A stretch of DNA of 64,000 bases from Sisyra terminalis (GCA_958496175.1 OY292277.1:35599050-35663049); one strand, 5' to 3'. Positions 32,301 to 47,300 are shown, numbered from the stretch's first letter. Notes: generated by a model not told the origin, from the letters alone. A program made the numbers and translations.

Positions 32301-35300
32301 CTAGAGTCGCTAAAGACCTTGGTAGTTATAAAGCAATAGTAAATAATAACAAAAATATTTAAAGATGAAATATTTCAAATATCTAAAGTTTGAAATTTTC
32401 TATTGGGTGTCTATGTCTCATATCAAGTAGAAGACTTGGTATTTTTGGCTAATTATGTATTAATATAGGTTTATAACAAATAAAATACGGAAAAATATTC
32501 CTAAATAATTCAATATTCATATTTCAACGTGAGCTTTTATCACGTGAAAGCTTTAAAAGCGTCTGGATAGGTTTTCACTATGTTAACGCTTATGTTCACA
32601 TCTCCATTTTCACACACATTAAAACTAACGACTCTACAACACTGTAACAATGTTACATTTTCATGTATGAAACAGTTTCACCAATATTTATTTAGTACAC
32701 CGCCTACTCGATGTTTATTTAAATATATGATAACAGTATTTTATCCATTTTCCAATTTTCCTGTACGATTTTTCTTTGATCTTATAAAATGGTAAGGTTT
32801 ATTTAATTTTTGTGCAAACTGTTGGAAGGATTTATACGTAAAATATTTGAATATAGTTTTATTTTTTTCCCTGTTCACTAGAAATTTCGAAATGTTGAAA
32901 TTAGATTTTCATGAGATGAAAAAGCCATTGAAAGTTGAATGTATTCGAATCATTGTTGTAGTTTTTTCGAGTTTTACTTTACGTTTTTTTTTTTGAATAG
33001 AATCTGAATGTGAAAATGTCCATCGTTGGAAAATAGTTGGGTTGATGTAAAGCTGACTCATGCAGTCAAGTGTTCGTAGTTTTTCTGAGTTGGTAAATGT
33101 AGATTTATGTCGAGAGTTTAATAATTGTTGGGAACAAGATTTGTATTTGTATATCTACTACTAAGCTCGCTCTTCTTAAACTTCCGTGATACATTCATCG
33201 TGAAGCTTTTAACATCGAGCTTTACACACATGCCCTTATTCACAATTTGTTTGTATACATTAGATTGAGTCATGTATACTTGTTTGAGGGTGGGTTACAG
33301 TTACCTATATGCTTACCAGATGAACTTTCCGGACATTATCCCTATTTCCTAAACCTATTGAGTAGCAGTTTACCTATCCTTCACCAATTTATAGAAATTA
33401 TTAAAAAAAATCAATGAAAACTCAATTTTGCTTCCACTTCCTTTGTTTTCACGTTCATTTTCTTTTATTCTCAATCCTTATTACAGTAATTATAAATTCT
33501 GCAGTATAATTTTGTAGTAAAAATATTATTTTAACGTAGCTTTTATGTAAATAACAAAAAAATAAAAATAAACTAGGTCATTTGTGCATATTCTGAATTG
33601 TATTGCATATTGTATATTGTTGCGAAACTCATATTGTCCATTAAAATGTATTATACTATAATACTTAGTTATTTCTTTAGCTTTATTCATCTAATTGGAA
33701 ACAAGTGGATGTAAATGTAAGTAGTTGAGTTTTAAGTAAGTATAATATAATGTTCTATTTAATTTTTTTATTTTTTTAAAATGGAAACAGAAAATATTTA
33801 AATAGTAAAATTACTTACTTTCCAACTACGTTAATTATGACTTTATTTGTTTTTATTTTTAATTGTTATTAACCGTCGCTTTATAACAACTAAGGTCCTT
33901 TAGCGACTCTAGGGTTAATTAAATCCGTTATCGAGAAATATTGAAAATTTGCACGATACGAGTTTTACTACTAGTTTTACTAGTTTTACTACTGACTTTA
34001 TTTGTGTATAGTTAGTTTATTCAGTACTTAAGTTTTAATTTTTAGATCCAGCTTTAATAACAAGTATTTATAGGAAATCATCCGCAACTTCATAAGCGTG
34101 GCATAAAAATGTGACCATAAATATCATAAATACTTTTTATTGATTGTCGAGAAGTACATAAAATGTTACCAATTTCAATTTTTCTTATTTAAATGAAAAT
34201 TATTCATATTAAGTGAATATTATTCATACCTCAAAACTGTTTTTTCAACGCCTTAAATACCAATCAATATAATCGGCAAACGTAAATAATATTGTTACGT
34301 TTTTACTTATTTATTTTGACGGGTTCGTTGGATTTGTGTTTTTAGACAATGATCATTTATTCTACACACATGTTTATTTAATTATTTACCATTGCTACAG
34401 ATTTATTTATTAATAAATCAATAATAACATTAACGGTTGTCGGAATTCATTTTTGGCTGATTTAAGAATTTACTGAACTGTGTTGTTACTGTTAAGCAAC
34501 ACTGCTAATTCTGTTTAGGTTCAACTGTTGACTGTCAACCGCCGTATATACAAATTTGGCCTAAGTCTGGAAACTTCTTCGAAGATGTATATTATGCGTT
34601 CTTTGTCTCATAGAATAAACTCGAATATCTTTTACCTCATTCTGTTTTAATTGTTTGAATTTTTAAATATCCTAAGTCTATAATGATATATGTGTCGCCA
34701 AAGAATGTATTTAAACACTAACGAGTGAGTGAAAATCAAATAAAATAATCATTGTTTCAAATTTGAACTAATTGATTGTTGTCATTTGTTTCAACTGTTA
34801 TTTGAGTTTTGGGGAAAAATGTGTTTTGTATTGAATACTCGAAAATTGCGATGATAGACCTCTTAATATCAATATTAAGGACTTAAAATTTTTCGGTCCA
34901 GCCTAATCCATATATGCATATATGCACAAAAATTCATCAATATTAAATCATAATCATTCAAATGAATGAATATCCAAACAAATTTTTCATGTATTGTTCC
35001 ACATACGTATTTCAACTGGCAAGCGACCCACATCAGTAGTTATTTAGAAGTATTGAATTTCTTCATAATCGTAAACAAGTCGGGAACTTTATTAAAAGTG
35101 GCTTTAAGTTGCCACAAGAATTAAACAATAAGTTATAAAAAAAATTATTATTCACAAAAAATGTATTCTAATTGGTATAATTATATTGTAAAAACAACCA
35201 AAACTGATAAGCGAAGCGAAACAATAAAGTTAGTACTAACTATATTACGAGAAAATACTTGGTTTTTATCAAAACTTTCCCTCAAATACCATTGACAATA

Positions 35301-38300
35301 TCAATCAAAGGAATTTTATGTTACCTTTACTTAATTGTAATCCTTTTTAGTTACTTTGTTATAATCGTACTAAAAATAAAACTTTAAGGCCAATCTTTTT
35401 ATTAACCCTTTTTAAAACATTGGAATATAAAGACAGGAGAAATAAAGAATAGAAAAAATGTTATAGATTGTACCCCACTCCAAGTTCCAATTTCAAATTC
35501 GCTAGGGTCTTCCTCATTATACGTGCAACCATATATGATTTCTTTTATAATTAGAACAAAGTATTGAAACTTTGAATTTCAGCGGTTTTTATCTTCTATT
35601 ATTATAAAGAGGAAAGATTTGATTGTTTGTTTGCTTTGAATAGGCTCCGAAACCACTTGACCGATTTGAAAAATTCTTTCACTGCTAAGAAGCTACACTA
35701 TTTCCGGTGAACACAGGCTATATTAAGTTTTTAAAAAAGTTAAGGATCCATACAAAAACTCCAATAATGTAACCAAAGGTCTGAAAAAATTACCAAAAAA
35801 CATTCTTTTATCGCGTGCGCTGCGAAAACTATTGGTTATAGAACAAAATAATGTACTACGATTTTGCAGAACATATTATTATCTACAAAAAATAGAGCGA
35901 CAGCATATGTCTAACTATTATAGTTATGTCACAATAAGTGTTTTTTCATTTTAAAAAATATATATAAATGCCACCGCTATAAAAGCTATTTTATTTATAC
36001 TTTGGGATTAAATCTTATCAAAATAAATGATTTCATCTTTAAGTTTGCTTCATTACCATTAAATAACTTTTTGAGTTATTCAATTTGAACATTCCATTCG
36101 AAAGATATCACAAGTTTAAAAATGTAAGTTATTTGAAAAATATCGCATGGTCACCGCTCTTTACTTATAATTAAGACCAACTTTATTGAACTTGGCGATA
36201 TTTTTTATTTATTTATAGATGCTGATTGATTAACAGATTATTTGGTCTACGGTAGGTATAACTACCGTAGCTATACGCAATAGACATACTCTTTTTAGAT
36301 ATTTATAATAATTTTTTGAAAATTAATTGATTATTACATAGAACAATTTTATTCTTTGCAACAGTTTATTAAATGTGTCTTTTTCAAGTTGACAAAATAG
36401 TGTTTTTACATATGATTATGTTTTTTGTAAAAGAAATACGAAAAATAAAAATTTTTATATACCACTACAAATGGCAAATTTGAAAAGAAAGCATAATCCA
36501 CACCTACGTTACGCAGGTGAAGTTGCGGGGATCAGCTAGTTTTATATATTTTGTTTTATATATTTAGTTTCATTTTCCGATCAAGAAATCGGTTTAAAAA
36601 ATATTTAAAACTACTTCAAATTTTTTTTTAAAAAAAATCGAATATTCACTGATAAATAGTTCCAATTTTAAATTTGTATTTTTCGTGCTATTTTTTCGCA
36701 TTAGCTTACCCTGAATAACCCTGGTAAGGATCTTGGAATGAGTTATTGAATGGATATGCTTTAAGAAAAATGTATAGTTAAAAACAAACTTTAAAACCTT
36801 CATGTGACTCAGGTATTAAAAACTTTAAAAAATATAAAAAAAACATTGAATAGTTATTCTGAATTAAAAGAGGTAGTTTGTGTACCTATATGTGGTAAAC
36901 CACATTCATGCCATTATTACAAGTTCGGATTGTCGTTAGTTGTTTGTTATATAGCTCTCATCTATTCATATGAATGAAATGTACCTATATCATAATTTTT
37001 AATTAATCCAATTTAAATCCATAATTATTTATATTGTTTGTAAGAGCGAAGCCTCTGACAAAAAGTTTGATAAAATTTATTGCGTTGGGCTTGGCGGGTA
37101 GTTACTATGGCAACCCCCCATCTATAATGTATAGTGGAAACATAGTGAGACTCACTTCTATGCAGAGAAATGTACATACATAACTGGAAAATGGAAAATT
37201 GTCACAATACATGCTTAGTGAATGGGGTGGTGCTCCACTCGGCGGCGGTGGCGGCAGTGGTCGTAAATTGGGGGACGGTGACCGGGAGGGTGGCTGACTT
37301 GGCTTGTACGTGCTGCTAAAGTCGCAACCACTGTGGATGTTTCTATGTAAGTATGCATGGATAGTGAAGAAGTGTAATAGGTATCTCTTCGCATTAGGGA
37401 AATTATAGTTTCGCCCTTTGTCTTTGTATTTAAGATGATAATTCCAAGCTTTTTCTTTTTTATGAAGTTTTTTTTTATTTTTAAAATATTAGACCTACTT
37501 TTATACTAATTATAATCATCAGTAAAATCTTTAGTGTTTTGTACATAGCTTCAATAAATAATTCAAAAAACACAAGAAATATATAAAAAAGTCTGTTGCA
37601 AAGTTGGTTTTTACAAACTACCTTTCTTTAAATTTTTCAATCTACTGTAACATACAAAACATAAGTATAGTAGCTAATAAGTTTCACGATTCATCCAATT
37701 TTAAATAGTCAATCTCATAAAGCAATATTTATTTAATATTCAACTTTAAAATTAAGTGCCAATTCGGAGTAAGATAGTTACATAGAAGGAGTTTTAGCAT
37801 TGGGTTGAAAAAGTATTTGGCAAAAACGTCACTACTCTTTATTTTATACAAACGGATTATTGCATAAGTCTTTTTTAATTAGTTGGGTTGTCTAAGATAT
37901 GGTTAATGAGCCTCAACACTGTAGTTTTAAGGCTTAGGGGCCATTCATTAACTACGTAAGTACAATTTTGGTGACTATTGACTACTCCCTTTACCTCCAT
38001 GTGAAGATAGATAAGATTTCTAGAACTTTCCTCCTTTTTTTTAACGTAAGATTCTTTTTCGTTCTTCTAAATAATAAAATGTAAGAAATGGATTAGATGC
38101 ACTAAAACTTATAGGTTAACGGAAATCAAAAGTTTTATTTTCTAACAAATAATTATTCAAATTATAATCTTATACTGCTATAAGGTTTAGATTCAAACTA
38201 TAGAATTACTAAACCACTATGCAATCTTCGGAATATCAATAAAAATAATATCAATAATAAAGTATTACGTAAGAATCAGTTTCACCTTCTACTCTCAACA

Positions 38301-41300
38301 TAAGGATATGTAGAGATTTTTTTTAACCCTTATCCCCTTACTATTCTTACGATATTAATGAATGGTCCCTTATTATACTTCCTAGGTCTCTATTTCAAAT
38401 ATTTGAGATCTAATACGTCAGCAGCTAACGTACTAGGTGTTTTTCGACTATTTCGCTTCTAGGGCTTGCTGTCCTCAGTTCCTCATGAATTCATTCATTT
38501 AAAATTCTGAATTTTAACAGAACAAATGAGACAGTTTGCATATGTGGCAGTGGACATTAATGAACCCTGCATATTAAAGCATTGAAATCCCTTTATACCT
38601 GATGATATTAAAAATTAAGTAAGATTATGTAAGAATATAATAGACCATAATATACAAATTTATTTTTTATTTTTTTAACCGGTAAAGGACATTATTAATA
38701 TGAAAAAAGCCAATTTTTAGTTATGAAAAACTTATGTTTTGGCAGAAAGAAAGTTGTAGTTTTAATGAGCTTATCCAAAAACGTAGGGTACAAAAACGAT
38801 AGGTGCGCTTATAGATCTTCTATGACGTCACAGTACGCATCAGTCAGCATCAGTATGACGAGATATAAACAGACCATTGAGCGGTTATCATATTAATAGT
38901 AATAATTTACACTTTTTTTTGACATTTTTTTCAATTTTTCGCCATGGAAAACAGTTTTATATCTTAAAATTACTATTATTATTTTTTTCTTAGAAATAGA
39001 GGTTGTGCAGATTGTGAATAAATTTAAATCATTAACATAATGTTTAAACAATTTAAACCATCTTTCCCTTTGTGTTAAAGAACAATAATCATAGGAAAAC
39101 GTCCATGGGATTTTGAAGTTTCGTTTTGTGACGTCATTTTAATTCCAGGCGAATAGGAGATAGTTTTAGGTATTTTGAATTTAACGATTTGAGCTTATTA
39201 AAGACTCCTGCATTAATAAGTTACATACACATACGTTATAATTACCTTTGAAAAACATTGTACAAGAATCAATTGTAACATTATTTGTAGATACAATATA
39301 GATATGTGTATTATCATGTAGGGGTAAATAATAGAATTACATTTCTTATTTATTTTTTACATAGCATATTTCTTTCATTGAAATTTATTTACGCTAACTT
39401 CAATACAAGTTTTCTTTTTGCTTTTTCCATTATAACGATAGCTCGGGGTAAAAATTTGTATTGTATTTGTCACGGAATTTGAACCCGGAACCCACTAGTT
39501 GTAAAGCAAGCATATTAACCATTACGTCACCGACAGGTTTTAATGAATTGGCATACTTTATATTTTATACTTTGTGTATTTTAAAAATAAAAGCAAAAGA
39601 AAACAGTCATCGGAAAATATAATATAAAAGTTAAATTCCTTTTCCCAATATTGATTTAAACATATCTACTCAGAAATATTTCGAATTTTTCTCGAACAAC
39701 TTAAAATGAACTCCTTCTATTTCTCTTTCTTCTTCTTCATGAAAGAACTTTGTCTATGGAATATCTTGCTTTAAAGTTCAAACCAAAACATTTCAGTTTT
39801 ATTTCTGTTTCCTTTCATTTCACCATTCATTGCAACTAGTGGAGCGACATATCTCATTTGAACGAGAAACTTCCGAATCGAATTACGTCAATATTTTGAT
39901 ACGGCCAAAGCTTTCAAAGCTTTCGTCGCCGCAATTATAGCGATTTCCTTGGAACTGTTGTTTTGTGAAGTTTTTGAGCGAATTATTAAGTATTAACAAG
40001 TCTATCAAGCAGAGAATAAAACATGCAAACATATCTTTTTCACCGCAGAAAATTACCACACATTTATTTTTCGTTGAGGAAAAAAATACCCTATGAAGTA
40101 GACCTCGACGTTTCGTTTTAAAACCTTACATTTACTTATTTCCACATTTACTTCAAGCTGCAGGAAAAAAGGGAAACTATTTCGTCACGTATCATGATTG
40201 CAACGCGTTACCGTGAAAAGCGGGGTAGATGTTTTATTTTTTTTTTCACACTTTATATATTAGAATCCATTCAAACGTTAAATGCTACATGAAAATGAGA
40301 ATTTCCATCTTTTGTGCGGTTCTCAATATTGATTGCTTTCAAAAAGTAAAGCTGAAATAACTGTGAGGCAAATGTTAATTTTCTCAACCTCTACTTTGTG
40401 TCGTCTCAATTTCCTTGCCAGCAACTTTCTTCTTTTGTAATTAAGATTGATATCGTCATCATTTAACTTGATCAAGGGTAAATTTAGGACGTTCTATCGA
40501 ATAAGACAAATGTTTTCGATGTGAACGTGGTACAGTATTTGATTACAACTGTAACGCTAAATTCGATACAGGCGAATGGGGTGGGTTTTATTTGGGAAAT
40601 TCACGTTAATCTTGTTAGTTTTAGGAAACCTGAATTATGTTTAATTTGATATCCGTCCTGGTTGGGAGAAAAACAGAAAGGGTTGGAATGGATGTTAGAG
40701 TAAATGTTTACTAATGAAATTTGCAAGGGTTAACAAGTTGAAAAATAATTACGTAACTCATTTATATTTATTTAGGTATATTTAATCCTATCAAAACATT
40801 TTCTATTTCAAATGTAAAAATATTTTTTGAAAAAGTAAACACTTATTTACTATTATAATATTATTTTTAATTTTTATCATTTTTATCCTCATATTTTTCT
40901 ATTTAAATTAAGTTTAAAATACATAAAAGCTGTAAGTTTAGGTTTAGGAATTTATTTTTTCCAATTCTTTACAATAATCATACCTGAAAAAAATGGCAAT
41001 CCATAATTAAGCTTTTCCACATTATCTTTTGGTTTACAATATTGATTGATAATTATATTTTGTTATTGAAAGTCAATTGAGTGAAATTTGGTTTTGAGTT
41101 AAATTGGCTTTGTTTTTCGAGATAAGGTTTGAATCAGGTTTTATTTTTCATCTCGAATATCGACGATATTTGACGATTTTTTCTTGTTATAAAATTTTTG
41201 CCAGAGAAGGTAATCCCTGACATTTAAAGGCATTTAAAAACTTTAAAATTTAAAATGCCTCAAATAACCTTTAAACGACTTCTTATGAACATTAATATCC

Positions 41301-44300
41301 TTTAAATGCCTTTGCTATGAATTTGAATTCAACGATATAAAACGTGATTAAACGCAATCGAGACATGAGGTAGAAGTATATATACTTCTACCTAATAATA
41401 TATAAGAAAGTATATATACTTTCTTTGTTATCCTTTATTAGAAGTTGTAAATTTACTACTTTGAAAGCGGAGCTAGGTGAAGTCGTTAATAACAGCAAAA
41501 TACAAATTAAATTAGCGTCTGTTTTATATTTTTGAAAATCATTTACAAAAATTAAATAAAAAAATTTCAAATAATATAATTCTCAAGCTAATCAAAGTTA
41601 TTCGAAGCAAATGAAAAAAGCTTAGCAAAAACTATTCAAAATATAATATAACACAATAACAAACAAATATAATATAAATATTTAAAATAAAATAAAATAT
41701 AATAATATATGTATATCTTATATATAGAAAAGTTGGCCATCTCTAAAAAAGAGTATGTGGAAACGTATAGAAGTCAATGGTAAAAAAATAAGCAACTAAT
41801 GGTAGCATGCCTTCTCATCGTCCATATTCATGTCTTTGTCCTTTTTGGTTACATGCATATCAGTTTTCCTATCACTTATTTTTTTATCAACTTTGTTAGA
41901 ATGCAACTTATTACTAAAAATTTTCAAAAAAGCTATTAAAAACATTCAAAAACTATTGAGATTTAAATATAGTTTTAACAGAGATTTTTTGTTACTTCTT
42001 TTAGTAATAACATCGTTTCGTTACTTAATTAATTTTATACAACAAGAAAGAAAAACAACGATGAGTAATATCTTTAAATATTTCAGTTGAAGTTTTCCTC
42101 ATGTACCGTTCCAATCTCTTTGATTCATAGATTTTACTAAGAGTTATTTTACCTATGTATTCATGTATTCACGTGCTCAGTGAATCGTGTATCAAACATT
42201 GTTTACAAAGAAATTTTTCAATGAAGGTAAAATATACAACCAAAAAATGAACAAAAATAAAATAAAACTTTTACTAAGTCATACAGATGAAGTTGTTGGT
42301 ATTGACTTATTTAAATCAGCAGTGCATGACATATACTTTTGTAAAACCCAAAAATCGTATTTTATAGATATGAATAAATTTTTGTCAGGAAGATATGAAA
42401 GTTATGCCACGATAAACAATAAAAGCCTGCTAGTGGCCGAGTGGTCTAGGTGACCGCTTCAAAACCGGTAGATGTTGGGTTCGGTCCTTTATCGAGCAAA
42501 TTTTCGATATTTTTCGAATACGGATTTTATTAACCCTAGAGTCGCTAAAGACCTTAGTAGTTATATAGGGACGGTAAAAAATAACTACAAAAATAAACCC
42601 GAAATGAAAATATGTATTATCATAACATAATGTCATATCATATTAAGATACATCGACGAAGTCGTGGGTATCAGCTAGTACGTCATATAATTAACTTAGG
42701 AACTTTATAAAAGATGTAATAAAATATTTAATCTCACACTAAATAATACTAAATATCTATATATTGTATATATGTTCTTACAAATGGCAGAAAAGTTATG
42801 AAACTTTGTAAGATTTATTACTGAAATGTTATTTTTTTTTTGTTAAAAAGAAAACAGTTTTAAAGTAAAACAAAAAGCTATTCTTGTTTCTTTTTTTAAA
42901 TTAAACGTACAAAAGTTGTAAACAGTATAACTTTTATGAAATCCTCAGGAGAAATCCCAATAATATCGATATTTTTATTCTAAGCGAAGCATTCAATTAC
43001 AATGAATGATCCGAAATGTTTACGACTTTCATAAAAACCTATGAAAGCTCTAGAAAAGCTCATTTCATCTTAAGTGGATCCGTAAATATTCGGAAAGGGG
43101 AATCTTATTGCCGTATTATGGACGTTATCTTCTGACAGCAAGGGCTGCACTCAACATTTATACAATTCATATTGCTCTTACTGTTCCAATAAAACCAAAG
43201 AAATTCACCCCCTAAACCTCCAAAAATATGTTTCGCACGTTTATGTTTGAATTTCTGTAATTTTCAACGTGAATAAATACATTTAAATTTATGCATTTTC
43301 CACGGTAAAACCTTAAATTACCACCGAAAACGTGGACATTTATTTCAACCATGAAACTATGCATTTGTGTGGAATGCACAATAATTTTTATTCAAGTTCG
43401 TGACAATTTTCCACATAATGTTTTTTAATAATACCGAAAGCTATCAGAGATTGCTATACAAAACATGCATTTATTGTCATCGTAAATTGCATTTAAATTT
43501 ATTCGAGAGTTACAAAAAAATGGAGAAAAAAAACGCAAAATTTTATATCGATGTGGTTTTTTCCTGTAAAGTATAGACTTGCATTTCTAACAAAATTGTA
43601 AAACATATTTCTTTTGATTTATTATCGTCTGACGTTGTGAAAAGCCATGAAATAAATAAAAACGATATTAAAAATAATCATATGCAATTACAGAAAGTTT
43701 GATTTTATCATGAGTTTTCTTGAAATTTTCACGTTAACGAGATGGTAATTATATGGAGTTTGAGTCGTGTAATGTTTAAGATAAGGAAAATCAAACAAAA
43801 TTGATTTAGAAAGTTTCAATTACTTTGCGTTTCTTAAATTTTGTGCTTTTAGTGAGCTTAAACATTTAATATAAAACTAAATTTATAAAAATATTATTAA
43901 AATATGACCAAAAGAGAGCTCTATAAAGTTAGCACTGCACTTTTGGAGTTTGGAAAAAAATAATTGATAGCTCCCATATTTTCTTGGAAAACCCTATGTA
44001 GTGCTAACTTGACGTTAAAAGTTTTTCTATATATATTAAAACTTAATATTTTTTTTACCATTAATTGGTGTTCTTTTGGTGCTAGAGGGTTCTGAAAGAA
44101 ATAATTTTATCGTTCGCAAATATAATATGCGTCACTTTTTTTTCTTTTTTTCTTCTTTATCGCTATAAGTTTTAAAACTTCAATATTAGAGAAGTGTTCA
44201 AATATAGCTTTTTCTTAATAGCGTTTCCCGAGAAAATATGTAAACGATTATATTGTTTCTTGCAGAATTCTTGAGCAACAAAGACAACAATTAATGAGGA

Positions 44301-47300
44301 TATCAAAATTTAAAATTTCAATTTTTTTGAAATGTTACAATAAAGCTTTTTCAGTAAGCAAATTTTTTCGGGAAAATGAATGACACAAAACAAAATAATT
44401 TCAAGATTTGGAAAATAGTACAGTTTGAGCTTTTTCTGGGAAACTATGCAAGCTATGGAAATTTTCCTGTCGGAACTCTCGAACAATAGAAAAACAATAA
44501 TTAATGACGCTAATTTTATTTCGAAATTTCAATATTTGGAAAATACCCTAAATTGAGCTTTTTCTTTAAATGGTTTTTCCGGAAAAATATTCCAACGACA
44601 AAATTTTTTCTTCCATAAATTTCAATGAAAGCACCAATTAAAGGCACACAAAATAATTTCAAAGTTTTAATATTTATAGAAAAGTTCTTTACGTCAAGTT
44701 AGCACTACATAAGGTTTTCCTGGAAAATATGCGGACGACAAATTATTGTTCCGGAACTCTTGAACGATAAAAATAACACTAAAATATTTTGTAGCTATAT
44801 TTTCCCAAATTTCAAAAGTGTATTCAAAGATTTTGCTAATGTGTAAAATCAAATTTCAATAATAATCTTTGTGCCTTACCCAATATAATAAGCTTCGTTT
44901 ATTTAGGCTTTAGCTGCACTATGTGCATTGAATTACATGTTCTTATGACGTCCATCAAATTGGCATTACACTTTTAGAATTTGTAAGAAATAACTACGAA
45001 ACGTTTGTGCTTTTTCACGGTTCCAGAAATTTGATGAAAAAAAGTTTTAATTCTCGCATATTTTCCATAAATATCCTATGTAGTACTAAGTTGATGTTTG
45101 AAACTTTTCTATAACTATTAAAATTTTGATTTTTTTGGTGCCATTATTGTTGTGATTTTGTAGCTTGAGAGATTTGAAAGAATCAACTTTGTCGGTCGCA
45201 TATTTATCGAAAAACGCTATTTAAAGAAAAAGCTCATTTTGAAGCATTGTTAAAATATTTAATCTTCCAAAACTTTTTGGTGCCATTAATTAATGAGACT
45301 TTGTGGCTTTTTTGGAAACTCCAAAATTTGAAAAATGCTTCAAATTGAGCTTTTTCTTACAACGGCGTTATTTCATTAAGATATTTTCCCAAATCCGAAA
45401 TTTTTGAGCTAGTTTTTTTTTTTATGAAAAGAGGTTTGATTTTTCGAATAAATCTATAAACGAACGTATTTCTTGGTTTAGGTCAAAAGTTTCAGGATCA
45501 TTTTGACCTAAGCTTAATCAAAACTTATTAAAAAATAAAATCTATATGACGATCATCATATTTTGACTATAGAGTGTTTGTTTCATATGCTCTTAAAACA
45601 AATATTTTAATTTCCAAGGGATTATGTACTAAGTCGTAAAGATCCTTAATTAAATTTGCACTGTGTACGTTTCTCCCATAAAGTTTTTTTCTAAATGTTA
45701 CCGGAAATTATTTAATTAAAAAATTCTGCTAAATGCTGTATTTTTTTCATTTTCCTTTTTTCATTTACCTTATATCCTAGGCGCGTAATTTATAATATAA
45801 AATATACGATTCGATTTGGGAAAACATAAATTACAAGCAAAAGAAAAACAGGGTGAATTTTCCCCTAGTAGTGATTTCCATTGAAATAATTTCATGAAAA
45901 CGAAACGGAATTGCAAATCGCCATGAATCATAAAAGCGTCTCACTATCTCGTCAATAAAGGGAATTTGCTTTCACAAATTTGATTTTAGGAAGGCTTTTT
46001 TCTTGTTCATTCGTTTTAGTATAATTACACGCCGAATAATTACGTTAAAAGCTCGATTTTAAATGAGCTTGTTAAGGATTTAGCTTCCCTTTTGTGCACA
46101 CCAACAAAAAAGCTCTCGAGCTGTATGAATTCGATCAATTTTTCATGATAAATATATTTATTATGACAGTATTTAACGGAAAAAATGTTTATTTCACGCA
46201 AATATCGTAAAGCAGCTTAAATGTGCGCCGGGAGATAATGGATTTTAAATGGCTTTGTTTTCCTTTCTTTGAAAATAATGAAAATAAAACCCGGTGCGTT
46301 CGTTTTCCTGTTGTTCTTCTTGCTGATAAATATGGGATTTATTTACGGAACATAAAGATTGAATGCGATAAGTTTTATTTATGAACGTACGTACCAACTT
46401 GCAAAGGTAAAGAATACGCGAAAGTATTATAGAAAGGTAATTTAATAACATTCGGTTGGTTTAAAGCTCGCGAAGCTTTTTCACCGGCAAGGCCAATAAA
46501 CTTTCAAACTAGAGAATGTAAAATATATTTGAAAAATCTTATTTTCCTACATAAAAGGAACCCATTGCTTTTAATTTATTGCCGACCTTGTCGCTATAAT
46601 TTAACAAAATTGATAAAAATTGCCGATATTGAACATTAAATATCGTAATACGATTAAATTTAATAATTTATTACAAAATATAGAGGCCTTATTTATGAAA
46701 ATAATTAGATGGAAATAACAAATGTTATTCTTTCAAATTTATCAATTGTAGCGGAAAATACAATGGTATGTCTTTATATGAAAAATCATAAATATTTCTT
46801 TTTTGAGAAAGTTCTCTACGTAAGTTTTGGAAAAGAGGATCGATGCATGAACGATTCACAAACCGTTCCAGATTTACGGGCAATATTTTCACTCATAAAT
46901 AGATAGATCATATTCTTAAGATACCTATTTAATAGTTAAAAATTCATCTGTTAGATAAATTCTTTATATTTATCCTTCTAATAAAATTTTATCTTGAAGA
47001 TAAATACCATTATCTAGATGTGAAAATGTCAACCCTTAGTGAATCACGTGCGTATAAAAGTATAGAATGATTCAGAAATTGAGCGGAATTTTAATAATTC
47101 CGATATGTTTGGGACATCAATACTCAACAGTACCTATATATTTCATTTAAAAAGCAATTTTGAATAGTTTGTCTTTTAATGACAAAAACACTATTGTTTT
47201 TCTGTTGTAAATAATACTAAAATTTTGGTTTAAAACATTTTTATATTAGATTTTTTTACTTCAAAACCACTGATCACGTCCAATCGTAACCACTGTAAAA

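Noticed and set aside
33960..34000. Short TTTTACTA tandem repeat
   Set aside because: Only a few imperfect units at the truncated edge of a SINE; a trivial local slippage product.
39465..39540. Genuine tRNA gene on the minus strand
   Set aside because: A- and B-boxes are present but no convincing acceptor stem or anticodon arm could be drawn; a tRNA-derived retroposon is more likely.
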